Part shown: positions 18,206 through 24,846 of the stretch, piece by piece
How positions within the stretch are numbered: position 1 is the first letter of the stretch
Layout: each line of letters begins with the position of its first letter
Assembly (NCBI RefSeq): GCF_001418345.1
Contig: NZ_LIPW01000004.1
Coordinates: forward strand, 1 to 64,000
Origin: Pseudidiomarina woesei
GTDB lineage: Bacteria > Pseudomonadota > Gammaproteobacteria > Enterobacterales > Alteromonadaceae
Direction of reading: 5' to 3'
Length of the DNA: 64,000 bases
Program-made: the position numbers and the translations under genes
Notes under the pieces: generated by a model
What the model saw: only the letters and a program-made list of their open reading frames with translations
Database searches by the model: none
Told to the model about the DNA's origin: nothing

Positions 18206-18217
18206 GATATCTTGCAA
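18200..18217. promoter_or_regulatory. Perfect 18-bp palindrome upstream of yjbE (candidate operator)
   Basis: TTGCAAGATATCTTGCAA is a perfect inverted repeat, and a further GATAT half-site follows at 18218-18222. It lies 67 bp before the yjbE start and overlaps a possible -35. It looks like a site for a dimeric repressor or activator. I do not recognise the regulator. Confidence 0.5.
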
Positions 18218-18274
18218 GATATTTGTGTAAATTTTGTTCATGCTTTCTGGGCGTGCTGTGGGCTAACCGTTAGA

Positions 18275-18286
18275 CACGCTACCGCC
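18275..18286 (-). promoter_or_regulatory. ops element (RfaH recruitment site)
   Basis: The minus strand reads GGCGGTAGCGTG, a perfect match to the 12-base ops element at which RNA polymerase pauses and loads RfaH. It sits about 140 bp before yjbE in an untranslated leader directly downstream of the rfaH gene. It marks the exopolysaccharide operon (yjbE to wzc and perhaps beyond) as RfaH-controlled. Confidence 0.9.
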
Positions 18287-18442
18287 CGTGGGTTGCGGCC
18301 CCCAAATGCCGGTTGCTCGCATGCGAGCATTCGAAAAACTTATTGTTTTCTGGCGCTTAAGGAAAAGTTGACTGCTGCTTGTTCTGTTTAGGCAGGCTTT
18401 GGTCTTTCCTTAAACCGATATTTGTTATTGTTTTGTGTATTT

Positions 18443-18479
18443 TTTCAGCATATCACTTCATTCCCGAAGTGAGCTGAAA
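18443..18479 (-). other. Imperfect hairpin downstream of rfaH
   Basis: TTTCAGC-TCACTTC pairs with GAAGTGA-(TAT)-GCTGAAA around GGGAAT on the minus strand, a 14-bp stem with one 3-nt bulge. It is followed by an A-rich rather than a T-rich run, so it is not a standard intrinsic terminator. It may protect the rfaH message end or shape the leader RNA. Confidence 0.45.
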
Positions 18480-18487
18480 GCCTTGCT

Positions 18488-18516
18488 ATTAAAGCACATT
18501 TGGCTAACGCAAACAA
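18488..18516 (-). promoter_or_regulatory. Possible distal promoter of the exopolysaccharide operon
   Basis: On the minus strand TTGTTT (3/6) and TTTAAT (5/6) are separated by 17 bp. Transcription from here would start about 55 bp past the rfaH stop and carry the ops element in its leader, as RfaH control needs. Motif-based and weak. Confidence 0.3.
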
Positions 18517-18533
18517 CGAACAGTTAACAAAAT

Positions 18534-19028
18534 TTACGATCGTCTAATTTCATTAAATTCGAGGGTGGCTTTCACTTCTTTTTGCAGCCAATTTAGTAAG
18601 ACAATACAACGGCTTTCGCCATCAAGTTGTACTATTTCGGCCATAAAACCCTTGAACGGCCCGTAGGTTATTTCTACTTTTTCGCCCACTTGGGGCATAG
18701 CACTTTGTTGTGCTTTTTGTTGGGTGTCGGCGTTTATTTGGTGCATTTCTTGAATGAGTGCATCAGGAATTGTCGCAGGGGTTTCGCCAAAGGTTAACAT
18801 TTTGGCCACGCCGAAGGTGCTGCGCACTTTGTGAAATTTGCCGGCGTAGTCGTCTAGGTTGGCGAATATATAGCCCGGGAATAACGGCTCGGTAACCGCG
18901 GTGCGCTTGCCTCGGCGTATTTTTTGCAGGGTAATTTCCGGCAAAAACGCTTCTATCTCCTGGTTCTCCAAGTTTTGGCGGGCACGGGTTTCTTGGCGTG
19001 GCTTGGTTCTTACTACGTACCAGGTCAT
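18534..19028 (-). CDS. rfaH: RfaH transcription antiterminator
   Basis: A 164-residue NusG paralogue. The N-terminal NGN domain starts MTWYVVRTKPRQETRARQNL and has EAFLPEI and LFPGYIFANLDD. The C-terminal KOW-like domain (VGEKVEITYGPFKGFMAEIV) ends at EIRRS. RfaH binds RNA polymerase paused at ops and suppresses termination and polarity in long surface-polymer operons. Length and motifs fit RfaH rather than NusG (~180 residues). GAGG precedes the ATG at 19028. The ops element lies 250 bp downstream in the same direction, tying this gene to the adjacent operon. Confidence 0.93.
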   Translation of the reverse strand: MTWYVVRTKPRQETRARQNLENQEIEAFLPEITLQKIRRGKRTAVTEPLFPGYIFANLDDYAGKFHKVRSTFGVAKMLTFGETPATIPDALIQEMHQINADTQQKAQQSAMPQVGEKVEITYGPFKGFMAEIVQLDGESRCIVLLNWLQKEVKATLEFNEIRRS

Positions 19029-19048
19029 TTTGGGGCCTCATTTTCGTT

Positions 19049-19156
19049 GCCCGGCGTTCTTTTCGTACGGGAAGCCGGGTGGTGACGCAGTCACCGTAAA
19101 TGTTGAATTGAACAATAACGGCACGTTGTGCCACCCGGCGTATAACGCCGGGCTAC
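19049..19156. repeat. Family A REPs between pgi and rfaH
   Basis: A degenerate copy at about 19049-19096 has an expanded loop and the accessory stem GGTGACGCAGTCACC. An intact copy lies at 19117-19156 (core CCCGGCGT-ATA-ACGCCGGG at 19134-19152). The CTA at 19153-19155 is the TAG stop of pgi. Confidence 0.88.
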
Positions 19157-20652
19157 ATGCGTTTAATTATGGCGTCGGTGCTGGGGTCGAAGCTTTGTTG
19201 GCTGTGGCCGTCGATGGTTTTTAGAATATCGACGGCGCAATGCTTGCCTTTTTCGACGCCCGGCTGATCAAAGCTATTAATGCCCCAAATAACGCCTTGG
19301 GTGAACACTTTGTGCTCGTAGGCCGCAATGAGGGCGCCAAAGCTTTGCGGCGTTAGCTCATCTACGTACAGTAAGTTGGTTGGGTGGTGGCCCACGTATT
19401 CGTTGCGCGGGTCGTTCGGGCTTTTGAAGCCTTCCCACATGAGCTTACGATGCGCTAAGCAATTGCTCACAGCTAGGCGTTGCTGTTCTCTTAGGGCGTT
19501 TTGCACTTCTTTAGTGAAGCCCGGCGCTTGGCGGTGCAACACGGCAATAAAGTCGGCGGTGAATTTATCCCACCCTTGGTGCAAATGCTGGAAGAACGCG
19601 TGTTGGCCGTTCGGGCCAAAGCCACCCCAAATAATGGGGCCCGTTGGCGTGCTGAGCGCTTGGTTGTCGTGCGTGGCTTGCTTGCCGTTGCTTTCCATGT
19701 CCAGCTGCTGCATGTAGCTGGGCAGGTAACGTAAGCGGCCGTCGTACGGCAAAATTGCCAGATTGTTTATGTTGCGTTCTTGACGGTTGTACAGGCCAAT
19801 GAGCGCGAGCGCTGTGGGTATGTTTTGCGTTGGGTCATCGGTTTGTACAAAGTGGTCGTCCATGGCTTTCGCGCCGTCGAGCATTTTGCTGAACTGGTTG
19901 CTGCCCACGGTAAGCGCAATGGGTAAGCCAATGGCGGACCACAAACTGAAGCGCCCGCCTACCGAGTCGGCAAAGCTAATTTGCTGCGCGGGCGGTATGC
20001 CGAAGTCGGTCATGGCTTGGTTGTTGGCGCTTACGCCTATAACGTGGTTTGCAAGCCATTGTTCTTGTGTGAGTTTTGGTTTTATCCACTCTTTTACGGT
20101 GGCGACGTTGGCCAGCGTATCGATAGTGCCGAAGCTTTTGCTGGCAATAATAAACAGCGTCGTTTCGGGGTCAATAATGGGCAGCACCGCGTACAGCTGG
20201 CCGCCGTCCATAGAGCTGACAAAGTGCGTGTTTAATTGGTGCAGCGGGTTGTCGTCGGCGAATTCTTTCAGCGCGAACGAGCCCATCATGGGGCCTAAGT
20301 CGCTGCCGCCCACGCCAATGTTGACGACATTTTGTATGGGTTTGCCGGTAGCGCCAAGCCATTTGCCGCTGCGTAGGGTTCGCACAATTTCGGTGAAACG
20401 GTTTTTGCCGTTGCCGGCTTTCACCACGTTATGAATGCTGCGGTTGAGCATGTGGCTAACGGTGCGGTTTTCGGTTTTGTTTTGGTATTCGCCTTTAGCC
20501 AGTTGCTGTTTGAGTTGTTGGAAGTTTTTTGGCAGCTTGGTGGCGGCGTATTTTTTTAGCTCTTCGGCGGTGAGGCCTTGGAAGCTGTAATCTAGGTTCA
20601 GAAAGTCCGTTTCTATGGTCTGCTGTGCTTGTGCTGGGGTGTTGTTGACCAT
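19153..20652 (-). CDS. pgi: Glucose-6-phosphate isomerase
   Basis: Converts glucose-6-phosphate and fructose-6-phosphate, feeding glycolysis and sugar-nucleotide supply. About 499 residues with the PGI signatures VGVGGSDLGPMMGSFAL, SFGTIDTLAN and GVEKGK, plus the active-site region QHAFFQHLHQG. The start is taken as the ATG at 20652 (MVNNTPAQAQQ), with AAGGAG 9 nt upstream. A longer frame to 20742 only adds arginine-rich translation of a family B repeat. The TAG stop is part of a family A REP. It lies with ugd upstream of the exopolysaccharide operon, which suits precursor supply. Confidence 0.95.
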   Translation of the reverse strand: MVNNTPAQAQQTIETDFLNLDYSFQGLTAEELKKYAATKLPKNFQQLKQQLAKGEYQNKTENRTVSHMLNRSIHNVVKAGNGKNRFTEIVRTLRSGKWLGATGKPIQNVVNIGVGGSDLGPMMGSFALKEFADDNPLHQLNTHFVSSMDGGQLYAVLPIIDPETTLFIIASKSFGTIDTLANVATVKEWIKPKLTQEQWLANHVIGVSANNQAMTDFGIPPAQQISFADSVGGRFSLWSAIGLPIALTVGSNQFSKMLDGAKAMDDHFVQTDDPTQNIPTALALIGLYNRQERNINNLAILPYDGRLRYLPSYMQQLDMESNGKQATHDNQALSTPTGPIIWGGFGPNGQHAFFQHLHQGWDKFTADFIAVLHRQAPGFTKEVQNALREQQRLAVSNCLAHRKLMWEGFKSPNDPRNEYVGHHPTNLLYVDELTPQSFGALIAAYEHKVFTQGVIWGINSFDQPGVEKGKHCAVDILKTIDGHSQQSFDPSTDAIIKRM

Positions 20653-20680
20653 GGGGTATTCTCCTTGTTCTAAAAGAGGG

Positions 20681-20740
20681 GAGAGGGGGGTGCAGACCCG
20701 GGTCCGGACCAAGGTCCGGACCCGGGTCTGCACCCTTCTC
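20681..20740. repeat. Family B element (ugd-pgi junction)
   Basis: Arms GGGTGCAGACCC and GGGTCTGCACCC enclose GGTCCGGACC modules. The element starts 5 bp after the ugd stop and ends about 28 bp before the pgi start, so it forms a strong hairpin in the ugd 3' end. Confidence 0.9.
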
Positions 20741-20745
20741 AACCA

Positions 20746-21912
20746 CTAATCACTGCCGAATAAGTCGCGAGTATACACGCGGTCGGCAACGTCTTGTAGT
20801 TCTTCGGTGAGTCGGTTCGACACAATCAGGCAGCACGAGTTTTTAAATTCCTGCAGGTCGTTGATGACTTTCGAGTTGAAGAACGTTGGCTCTTGCAGCA
20901 CGGGTTCGTACACAATCACCTCGACGCCCTTGGCTTTCAGGCGCTTCATAATGCCCTGCACGGCCGAGGCGCGGAAGTTGTCCGAGCCAGTTTTCATGAC
21001 TAGGCGGTAAATGCCGACGCATTTCGGCTGACGCTTCAAAATGCTCTCCGCGACGAAATCTTTGCGGGTGCGGTTGGCGTCGACGATAGCCTGAATGAGC
21101 GTTTGCGGCACGTCTTCGTAGTTGGCCAACAGCTGCTTGGTGTCTTTCGGCAAGCAGTAGCCGCCGTAGCCGAAACTTGGGTTGTTGTAGTGCGAACCAA
21201 TGCGCGGATCAAGGCACACGCCGTCGATAATTTGCTTGGCATTTAAGCCGTGCGTTTCGGCGTACGAGTCGAGTTCGTTAAAGTAGGCAACGCGCATGGC
21301 CAAATACGTATTGGCAAATAGCTTAATCGCTTCGGCTTCAGTTGAGTCGGTGAATAGCGTTTCGATGTCTTGTTTAATCGCGCCCTGCTGCAACAATTCA
21401 GCGAATTCTCTCGCTTGCTCGGTTTGTGCGCCCACAATGATGCGGCTTGGATACAAGTTGTCGTACAGCGCCCGGCCTTCTCTTAAGAACTCTGGCGAGA
21501 AGATAATGTTTTCGTCGTTATAGGCGTGCTGCAATGACTTGGTATAGCCCACTGGAATGGTCGACTTAATAACAATAGTGCAGGTTTTGTTCACCGCGCG
21601 TATGGCGGTGATGGCTTTTTCCACCGTGCTGGTGTTGAAATAATTGGTTTTCGGATCGTAGTCCGTTGGCGTCGCCACAATGACAAATTCGGCGTCTTTG
21701 TAAGCTTCTTCGGTGTTTGTGGTGGCCTTGAGGTTCAACCATTTGGTTTCTAGATACTCTTCGATTTCCTTATCGGCAATTGGCGACTTTCGCTTGTTGA
21801 TAAGTTCTACTTTGGCTTCAACGATATCAACGGCGGTTACTTCGTTGTGCTGCGCCAAAAGTACGGCATTCGATAAGCCAACGTAACCGGTGCCCGCTAC
21901 TGCAATTTTCAT
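20746..21912 (-). CDS. ugd: UDP-glucose 6-dehydrogenase
   Basis: Oxidises UDP-glucose to UDP-glucuronate with two NAD, supplying an acidic sugar for the exopolysaccharide. 388 residues: the NAD loop [10 protein letters not shown] at 7-16, the central domain with the [11 protein letters not shown] substrate motif, and the catalytic cysteine in [12 protein letters not shown]. The length is that of the short Ugd type (~388). GAGG precedes the ATG at 21912. A family B element lies 5 bp after the stop. Confidence 0.95.
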   Translation of the reverse strand: MKIAVAGTGYVGLSNAVLLAQHNEVTAVDIVEAKVELINKRKSPIADKEIEEYLETKWLNLKATTNTEEAYKDAEFVIVATPTDYDPKTNYFNTSTVEKAITAIRAVNKTCTIVIKSTIPVGYTKSLQHAYNDENIIFSPEFLREGRALYDNLYPSRIIVGAQTEQAREFAELLQQGAIKQDIETLFTDSTEAEAIKLFANTYLAMRVAYFNELDSYAETHGLNAKQIIDGVCLDPRIGSHYNNPSFGYGGYCLPKDTKQLLANYEDVPQTLIQAIVDANRTRKDFVAESILKRQPKCVGIYRLVMKTGSDNFRASAVQGIMKRLKAKGVEVIVYEPVLQEPTFFNSKVINDLQEFKNSCCLIVSNRLTEELQDVADRVYTRDLFGSD

Positions 21913-22027
21913 CGCGACCTCTTCCTTGTAGCTTTATTGTAATCTTTGGGATTTTGTTAATTTTTGTGTAAGTGGCGTATTGTATGAGGGACGGAGGCTT
22001 GGCGCAAGGGTTTGGGTGGATAAATGC

Positions 22028-22087
22028 GAGAGAGGGGTGCAGACCCTGGTCCGGACCATGGTCTGGACCAGGGGCCGCCCCCTCCTC
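22028..22087. repeat. Family B element (downstream of the outer-membrane barrel gene)
   Basis: Arm GAGAGGGGTGCAGACC, two 12-bp modules (CTGGTCCGGACC, ATGGTCTGGACC) and the alternative right arm AGGGGCCGCCCCCTC. It ends 5 bp from the stop codon of the minus-strand gene beginning at 22093. Confidence 0.9.
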
Positions 22088-22092
22088 AAGCA

Positions 22093-22728
22093 TTAAAAAT
22101 GCCAAGTGGCGCCAACGCGCGTGTAGCTGACGTCATCGCCCGCTGCGGTATAGCCGAGCAGGAGGCTGAACTCATTGTTGATGTAGTAGCGACCGGTAAG
22201 CGCGAACTCTTGGTCGTTTACGTCATCACCCATGTCGTAATGGCGCATGTTCGCGTCAACTTCGAACTGTTGGTTGAAGCGATGGCGAATGCCCATTTGC
22301 ACGTTGTAGCCGTTGTCGTCGAATGACTCACTGCCAAAGCCGCTAATGTCGTACGTTGCTTTTGCATAGGCAAAACCGGCCGATAGATAAATGGCGGTGC
22401 CGTCTTGCTCGAAAATTTTGTAGCCAAGGTTGGCGTATAACTGCTGCACGTCAAGGTCGGCTTCAACGTAGGTAGCGCCAAAGTATTCGCCGTAGCTGTC
22501 GCCCACATCGAAATACTGCACTTCTGCGAATACTTGTTCGGTAACGTCGAAGCCGAAGTCGATGCCGAAGCCATTCAGTTTTTCGCCATCTAGGTCAACT
22601 TGGTGCACGGTACCTGACACGTAATTGAAGCTTGGTTGCGCGGTTTCTTGCGCTTGCGCTACGGATACAGAGCCTGCAGAAAAAGCTACTGCTGCTAACG
22701 CCATTGCAACTTTCGTTAGTTTTAACAT
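22093..22728 (-). CDS. Small outer-membrane beta-barrel protein
   Basis: 211 residues: a signal peptide (LTKVAMALAAVAFSAGSVSV, cut after AQA), then about eight alternating amphipathic strands and a terminal phenylalanine (VGATWHF) as needed for BAM-dependent insertion. Strand patterns such as FAEVQYFDVGDSY and FALTGRYYINNEFSLLLGY fit OmpA-like/Ax21-like small porins of unknown function. The gene stands alone with family B elements at both ends. I do not recognise a specific role. Confidence 0.78.
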   Translation of the reverse strand: MLKLTKVAMALAAVAFSAGSVSVAQAQETAQPSFNYVSGTVHQVDLDGEKLNGFGIDFGFDVTEQVFAEVQYFDVGDSYGEYFGATYVEADLDVQQLYANLGYKIFEQDGTAIYLSAGFAYAKATYDISGFGSESFDDNGYNVQMGIRHRFNQQFEVDANMRHYDMGDDVNDQEFALTGRYYINNEFSLLLGYTAAGDDVSYTRVGATWHF

Positions 22729-22818
22729 TTAAGTTTCCTTACTGTTTTTTTTTGTTGGTATTAATGGCGGCGATTGTAATCTGCGGGGAGTTGCTGCGCA
22801 AGGGGCACGAGAGGGGGG

Positions 22819-22866
22819 AGAGAGGGGTGCAGACCCTGGTCCGGACCAGGGGCCGCCCCCTTTTCT
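22819..22866. repeat. Family B element (downstream of pagL-like gene)
   Basis: One-module copy: GAGAGGGGTGCAGACC, CTGGTCCGGACC, AGGGGCCGCCCCC. It lies 4 bp from the stop of the gene at 22871. Confidence 0.9.
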
Positions 22867-22870
22867 ACGG

Positions 22871-23425
22871 TTAAAACGGTTGATGCCAGCTAAGTACCCA
22901 CAAGTCCAACCCGTCATTAGGCCGTTGAATGTCGGCTTGCGAATAATGGGCGTAGCCAAAGCTAAGGCGCGTGCCGGCATGCGTATCAAACTGCCAGCTC
23001 AGACCAATCCGGTCTTCAAATTGAAAAGCGATAGATAGCTCGCGATCGCTAATGCGCGTCTCATCAAACAATGACACGCCGATGCCGGCTTCCAAGAACA
23101 ATTGTGGCGCGAGTGCCCATTGCAAAACCGGGCTGAAGGTTAGCGCGTTAATGCGTTCGCTCGAGCGTCGCGAGTTCACCCAACTGTTCACGGCTGCTTC
23201 CCAATGAACGCGTGGGCTTCCGATGGCCGCCAGCCACGACTGCGGCACGATAGTTGGGCCGTCGGTCCAGCGATACCCGGCTCGAAGCCCATTTAAATGC
23301 TCAGTGGAATAGCTCGCCGCCACATGCAGCTCGTTGGCTTTGGCCGTCGGGACATATATCGCACCAACGACAGCTGCAAAAAAGGTTAATCCGTATAAAA
23401 AGTTCGATAATTTCTTTAGATGCAT
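22871..23425 (-). CDS. PagL-like lipid A 3-O-deacylase
   Basis: 184 residues with a signal peptide (FLYGLTFFAAVVGAIYVPTAKA) and an eight-stranded barrel ending in phenylalanine (LSWHQPF). FLEAGIGVSLFDE and especially FGYAHYSQADIQRPNDGLDL match the PagL/acyloxyacyl hydrolase signature, in which the His-x-Ser pair (HYS) and the following acidic residue form the active site. PagL removes the 3-O acyl chain of lipid A at the outer membrane and alters envelope properties. An AcrR-type inverted repeat lies 48 bp upstream, over the likely -10. Confidence 0.8.
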   Translation of the reverse strand: MHLKKLSNFLYGLTFFAAVVGAIYVPTAKANELHVAASYSTEHLNGLRAGYRWTDGPTIVPQSWLAAIGSPRVHWEAAVNSWVNSRRSSERINALTFSPVLQWALAPQLFLEAGIGVSLFDETRISDRELSIAFQFEDRIGLSWQFDTHAGTRLSFGYAHYSQADIQRPNDGLDLWVLSWHQPF

Positions 23426-23472
23426 ACCGCTTACTTACACCTTTAACTACTCAGGGAAACGATGGCGATATT

Positions 23473-23498
23473 TTACATACATACACGAATGTATGTAA
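23473..23498. promoter_or_regulatory. AcrR/TetR-type operator upstream of the pagL-like gene
   Basis: TTACATACAT and its exact complement ATGTATGTAA are separated by 6 nt (ACACGA). The outer arms and their spacing match what I recall of the E. coli AcrR site in the acrAB promoter. A possible -10 (TAAAAT, minus strand, 23470-23475) overlaps its edge, so binding should repress the pagL-like gene. No TetR-family regulator gene lies in this window. Confidence 0.65.
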
Positions 23499-23597
23499 GT
23501 TTAAAGGCGTAGAGTTAAATCGATAGCAGGGTTCGATAAATTCGAAACTAAGGATGGGCGGGGGAGCGCGGTTCTTTGTTCTTGCTACACTTGTTGC

Positions 23598-23669
23598 GAG
23601 AGAGGGGTGCAGACCCGAGGCCGCCCCTGGTGCGCACCATGGTCTGGAGCTGGGTCTGCACCCCTCTCC
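23598..23669. repeat. Family B element (upstream of RAYT 1)
   Basis: The left arm GAGAGGGGTGCAGACCC is followed by GAGGCCGCCCC, then TGGTGCGCACC and ATGGTCTGGAGC modules, and the right arm GGGTCTGCACCCCTCTC. This mosaic of both arm types stands 32 bp before the transposase start. Confidence 0.9.
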
Positions 23670-23700
23670 TACCCACAATCTCAGTTACAAGGACCGTACT

Positions 23701-24417
23701 ATGACCCGCAGAACTCGCTATTCTGGCGCTGATGTTAGTCAGCATATTTATGATCGTGGCAATAACCGTCAGCGTATTTTTATCGACGAACAAGATTACG
23801 CGCACTTCGCAGCGGCGATGTTTCGCTTCGCGAAAAAATTCGACATTGCTATTCATGCTTGGGCGCTCATGCCCAATCACTTTCACATATTGCTCACGCC
23901 GTCCAAACCCGACACGCTGCCGAGCTTCATGCAGTTTCTGAAGTCGACTTACACCACCTATTTCAATATGAAGAACAAGCGCACCGGTACGATTTGGGAG
24001 CAGCGTTACAAGCAACTTCTGGCTGACAATCAGGAGTATATTCTTGAATTATATCGATATATTGAGCTAAACCCGGTGCGCGCCCATCTCACGAAAGGTC
24101 CGCGCGGGTTCCACTGGACGAGCTACCACACCAACGCCATGGGCGTTCCTAGCGGCGGCCTTACTCCGCACCCGTACTATTTATTGCTGGGCACCGACGA
24201 GCACGAGCGCCAGAAAAATTATCGCGAATTTGTGCGCGCGGCATTCGGCAAAGAGCGTTCTTTCTACGAGGCGCAAGTCGCCATCTTGAAAACCGCAGCG
24301 GCTAGCATTGCCGTGTACGGCCCGGAAGAGTTCCACAAGAAAATATCGGAGCGCGTTACTTTTGCGCTGCCGCATTACCAGCGGTTGATGATTATGACTG
24401 AGCAGGCGGGTGGGTAG
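23701..24417 (+). CDS. REP-associated tyrosine transposase (RAYT 1)
   Basis: 238 residues of the Y1_Tnp/RAYT family: single-strand HUH endonucleases that recognise palindromic REP sequences. The HUH motif is MPNHFHILL near residue 60, followed by the helix with the catalytic tyrosine, YRYIELNPVRA near residue 117. The extra C-terminal ~100 residues are usual for this subgroup. AAGGA lies 8 nt before the ATG at 23701. The gene is bracketed by family B elements 32 bp upstream and immediately after its stop, which suggests family B is its substrate. It shares little with RAYT 2 beyond the HUH core. Confidence 0.9.
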   Translation: MTRRTRYSGADVSQHIYDRGNNRQRIFIDEQDYAHFAAAMFRFAKKFDIAIHAWALMPNHFHILLTPSKPDTLPSFMQFLKSTYTTYFNMKNKRTGTIWEQRYKQLLADNQEYILELYRYIELNPVRAHLTKGPRGFHWTSYHTNAMGVPSGGLTPHPYYLLLGTDEHERQKNYREFVRAAFGKERSFYEAQVAILKTAAASIAVYGPEEFHKKISERVTFALPHYQRLMIMTEQAGG

Positions 24418-24480
24418 AGAGAGGGGTGCAGACCCTGGTCCGCACCATGGTCCGGACCAGGGGCCGCCCCCTACTCTCCT
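24416..24480. repeat. Family B element (abutting the RAYT 1 stop)
   Basis: Two-module copy (CTGGTCCGCACC, ATGGTCCGGACC) with right arm AGGGGCCGCCCCCT. The TAG of RAYT 1 (24415-24417) runs directly into the AGAGAGGGG arm. Confidence 0.9.
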
Positions 24481-24490
24481 CTAAAACAGA

Positions 24491-24506
24491 TTATGCGATC
24501 ACATAA
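24491..24506. promoter_or_regulatory. hipBA operator O1
   Basis: TTATGCGATCACATAA, one base away from the perfect palindrome TTATGCGATCGCATAA. It is the first of three like sites whose starts are exactly 50 bp apart. Confidence 0.7.
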
Positions 24507-24540
24507 ACCACAACCAAACCACACACTCATAACAAAAGAT

Positions 24541-24556
24541 TTATTCGATCGCATAA
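24541..24556. promoter_or_regulatory. hipBA operator O2
   Basis: TTATTCGATCGCATAA, one mismatch to the shared palindrome, 50 bp downstream of O1 and just upstream of the probable -35. Confidence 0.7.
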
Positions 24557-24562
24557 ATAAAC

Positions 24563-24591
24563 TTGACCAAACCCTATACATTTTCTATTTT
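24563..24591 (+). promoter_or_regulatory. Probable hipBA promoter
   Basis: TTGACC (5/6) and TATTTT (4/6) with a 17-bp spacer. It lies between operators O2 and O3, which fits autorepression by the HipB-like protein. Confidence 0.5.
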
Positions 24592-24606
24592 TATACTATC
24601 GCATAA
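24591..24606. promoter_or_regulatory. hipBA operator O3
   Basis: TTATACTATCGCATAA, two mismatches to the shared palindrome. It overlaps the end of the probable -10 and ends 3 bp before the hipB-like start codon. Confidence 0.65.
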
Positions 24607-24609
24607 AAA

Positions 24610-24843
24610 ATGGCATTCATTATGATTCAAGTTACAAGCGCTAAAGAAATCGGAAAAATCGCAAGGAAAGTCAGAAAATTACAAAAAATGGATCAGCAAA
24701 CAGCTGGTTCCGTGGCGAACTGCGGCTTAACTTTTGTCAGTCACTTTGAAAATGGCAAGCCGACTGTGCAGTTGGAAAAAGCGCTGCAAATGCTCGACGC
24801 ATTGGGTGTGCGTGTTTACCTTGACGTGCCGCCGGAGAGTTAA
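24610..24843 (+). CDS. hipB: HipB-like antitoxin / XRE-type repressor
   Basis: 77 residues with a helix-turn-helix (EIGKIARKVRKLQKMDQQTA ... LTFVSHFENGKPTVQLEKAL) and a C-terminal ALGVRVYLDVP strand as in HipB. It is expected to bind the three operators upstream and to neutralise the kinase encoded 3 bp downstream. The start could be the ATG at 24610 or that at 24622 (MIQVTSAKEIG). Neither has a strong ribosome site, and O3 lies directly ahead. Confidence 0.88.
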   Translation: MAFIMIQVTSAKEIGKIARKVRKLQKMDQQTAGSVANCGLTFVSHFENGKPTVQLEKALQMLDALGVRVYLDVPPES

Positions 24844-24846
24844 GCC

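Larger units (their letters stand above)
18134..18533 (-). other. Leader region between rfaH and yjbE
   Basis: A 400-bp gene-free stretch. Reading on the minus strand it holds, in order, a weak upstream promoter, an imperfect hairpin, the ops element, an 18-bp palindrome and the yjbE ribosome site. This arrangement resembles the long untranslated leaders (JUMPstart regions) of other RfaH-dependent surface-polymer operons. No coding frame was credible here. Confidence 0.7.

Noticed and set aside
17858-18230. Plus-strand Cys/Ser- and Pro/Ala-rich frames opposite yjbE
   Set aside because: They are low-complexity complements of the Gly/Ala/Thr codons of yjbE, which has a signal peptide and ribosome site on the minus strand.
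18443-18479. Hairpin after rfaH as an intrinsic terminator
   Set aside because: On the rfaH transcript strand it is followed by an A-rich run rather than T residues.
19787-20434. 215-codon open frame on the plus strand across pgi
   Set aside because: It is antisense to a well-supported enzyme and has no domain, ribosome site or coherent hydrophobic pattern. Similar long antisense frames lie over gspD (36253-36888), gspF and rlmN.
20653-20742. N-terminal extension of pgi by 30 residues
   Set aside because: The added residues (repeated VRT/VQTR) are translation of the family B element, and the ATG at 20652 has a strong AAGGAG site.
23548-24015. 155-codon minus-strand frame opposite RAYT 1
   Set aside because: It is an antisense shadow of the transposase gene plus a translated family B element.
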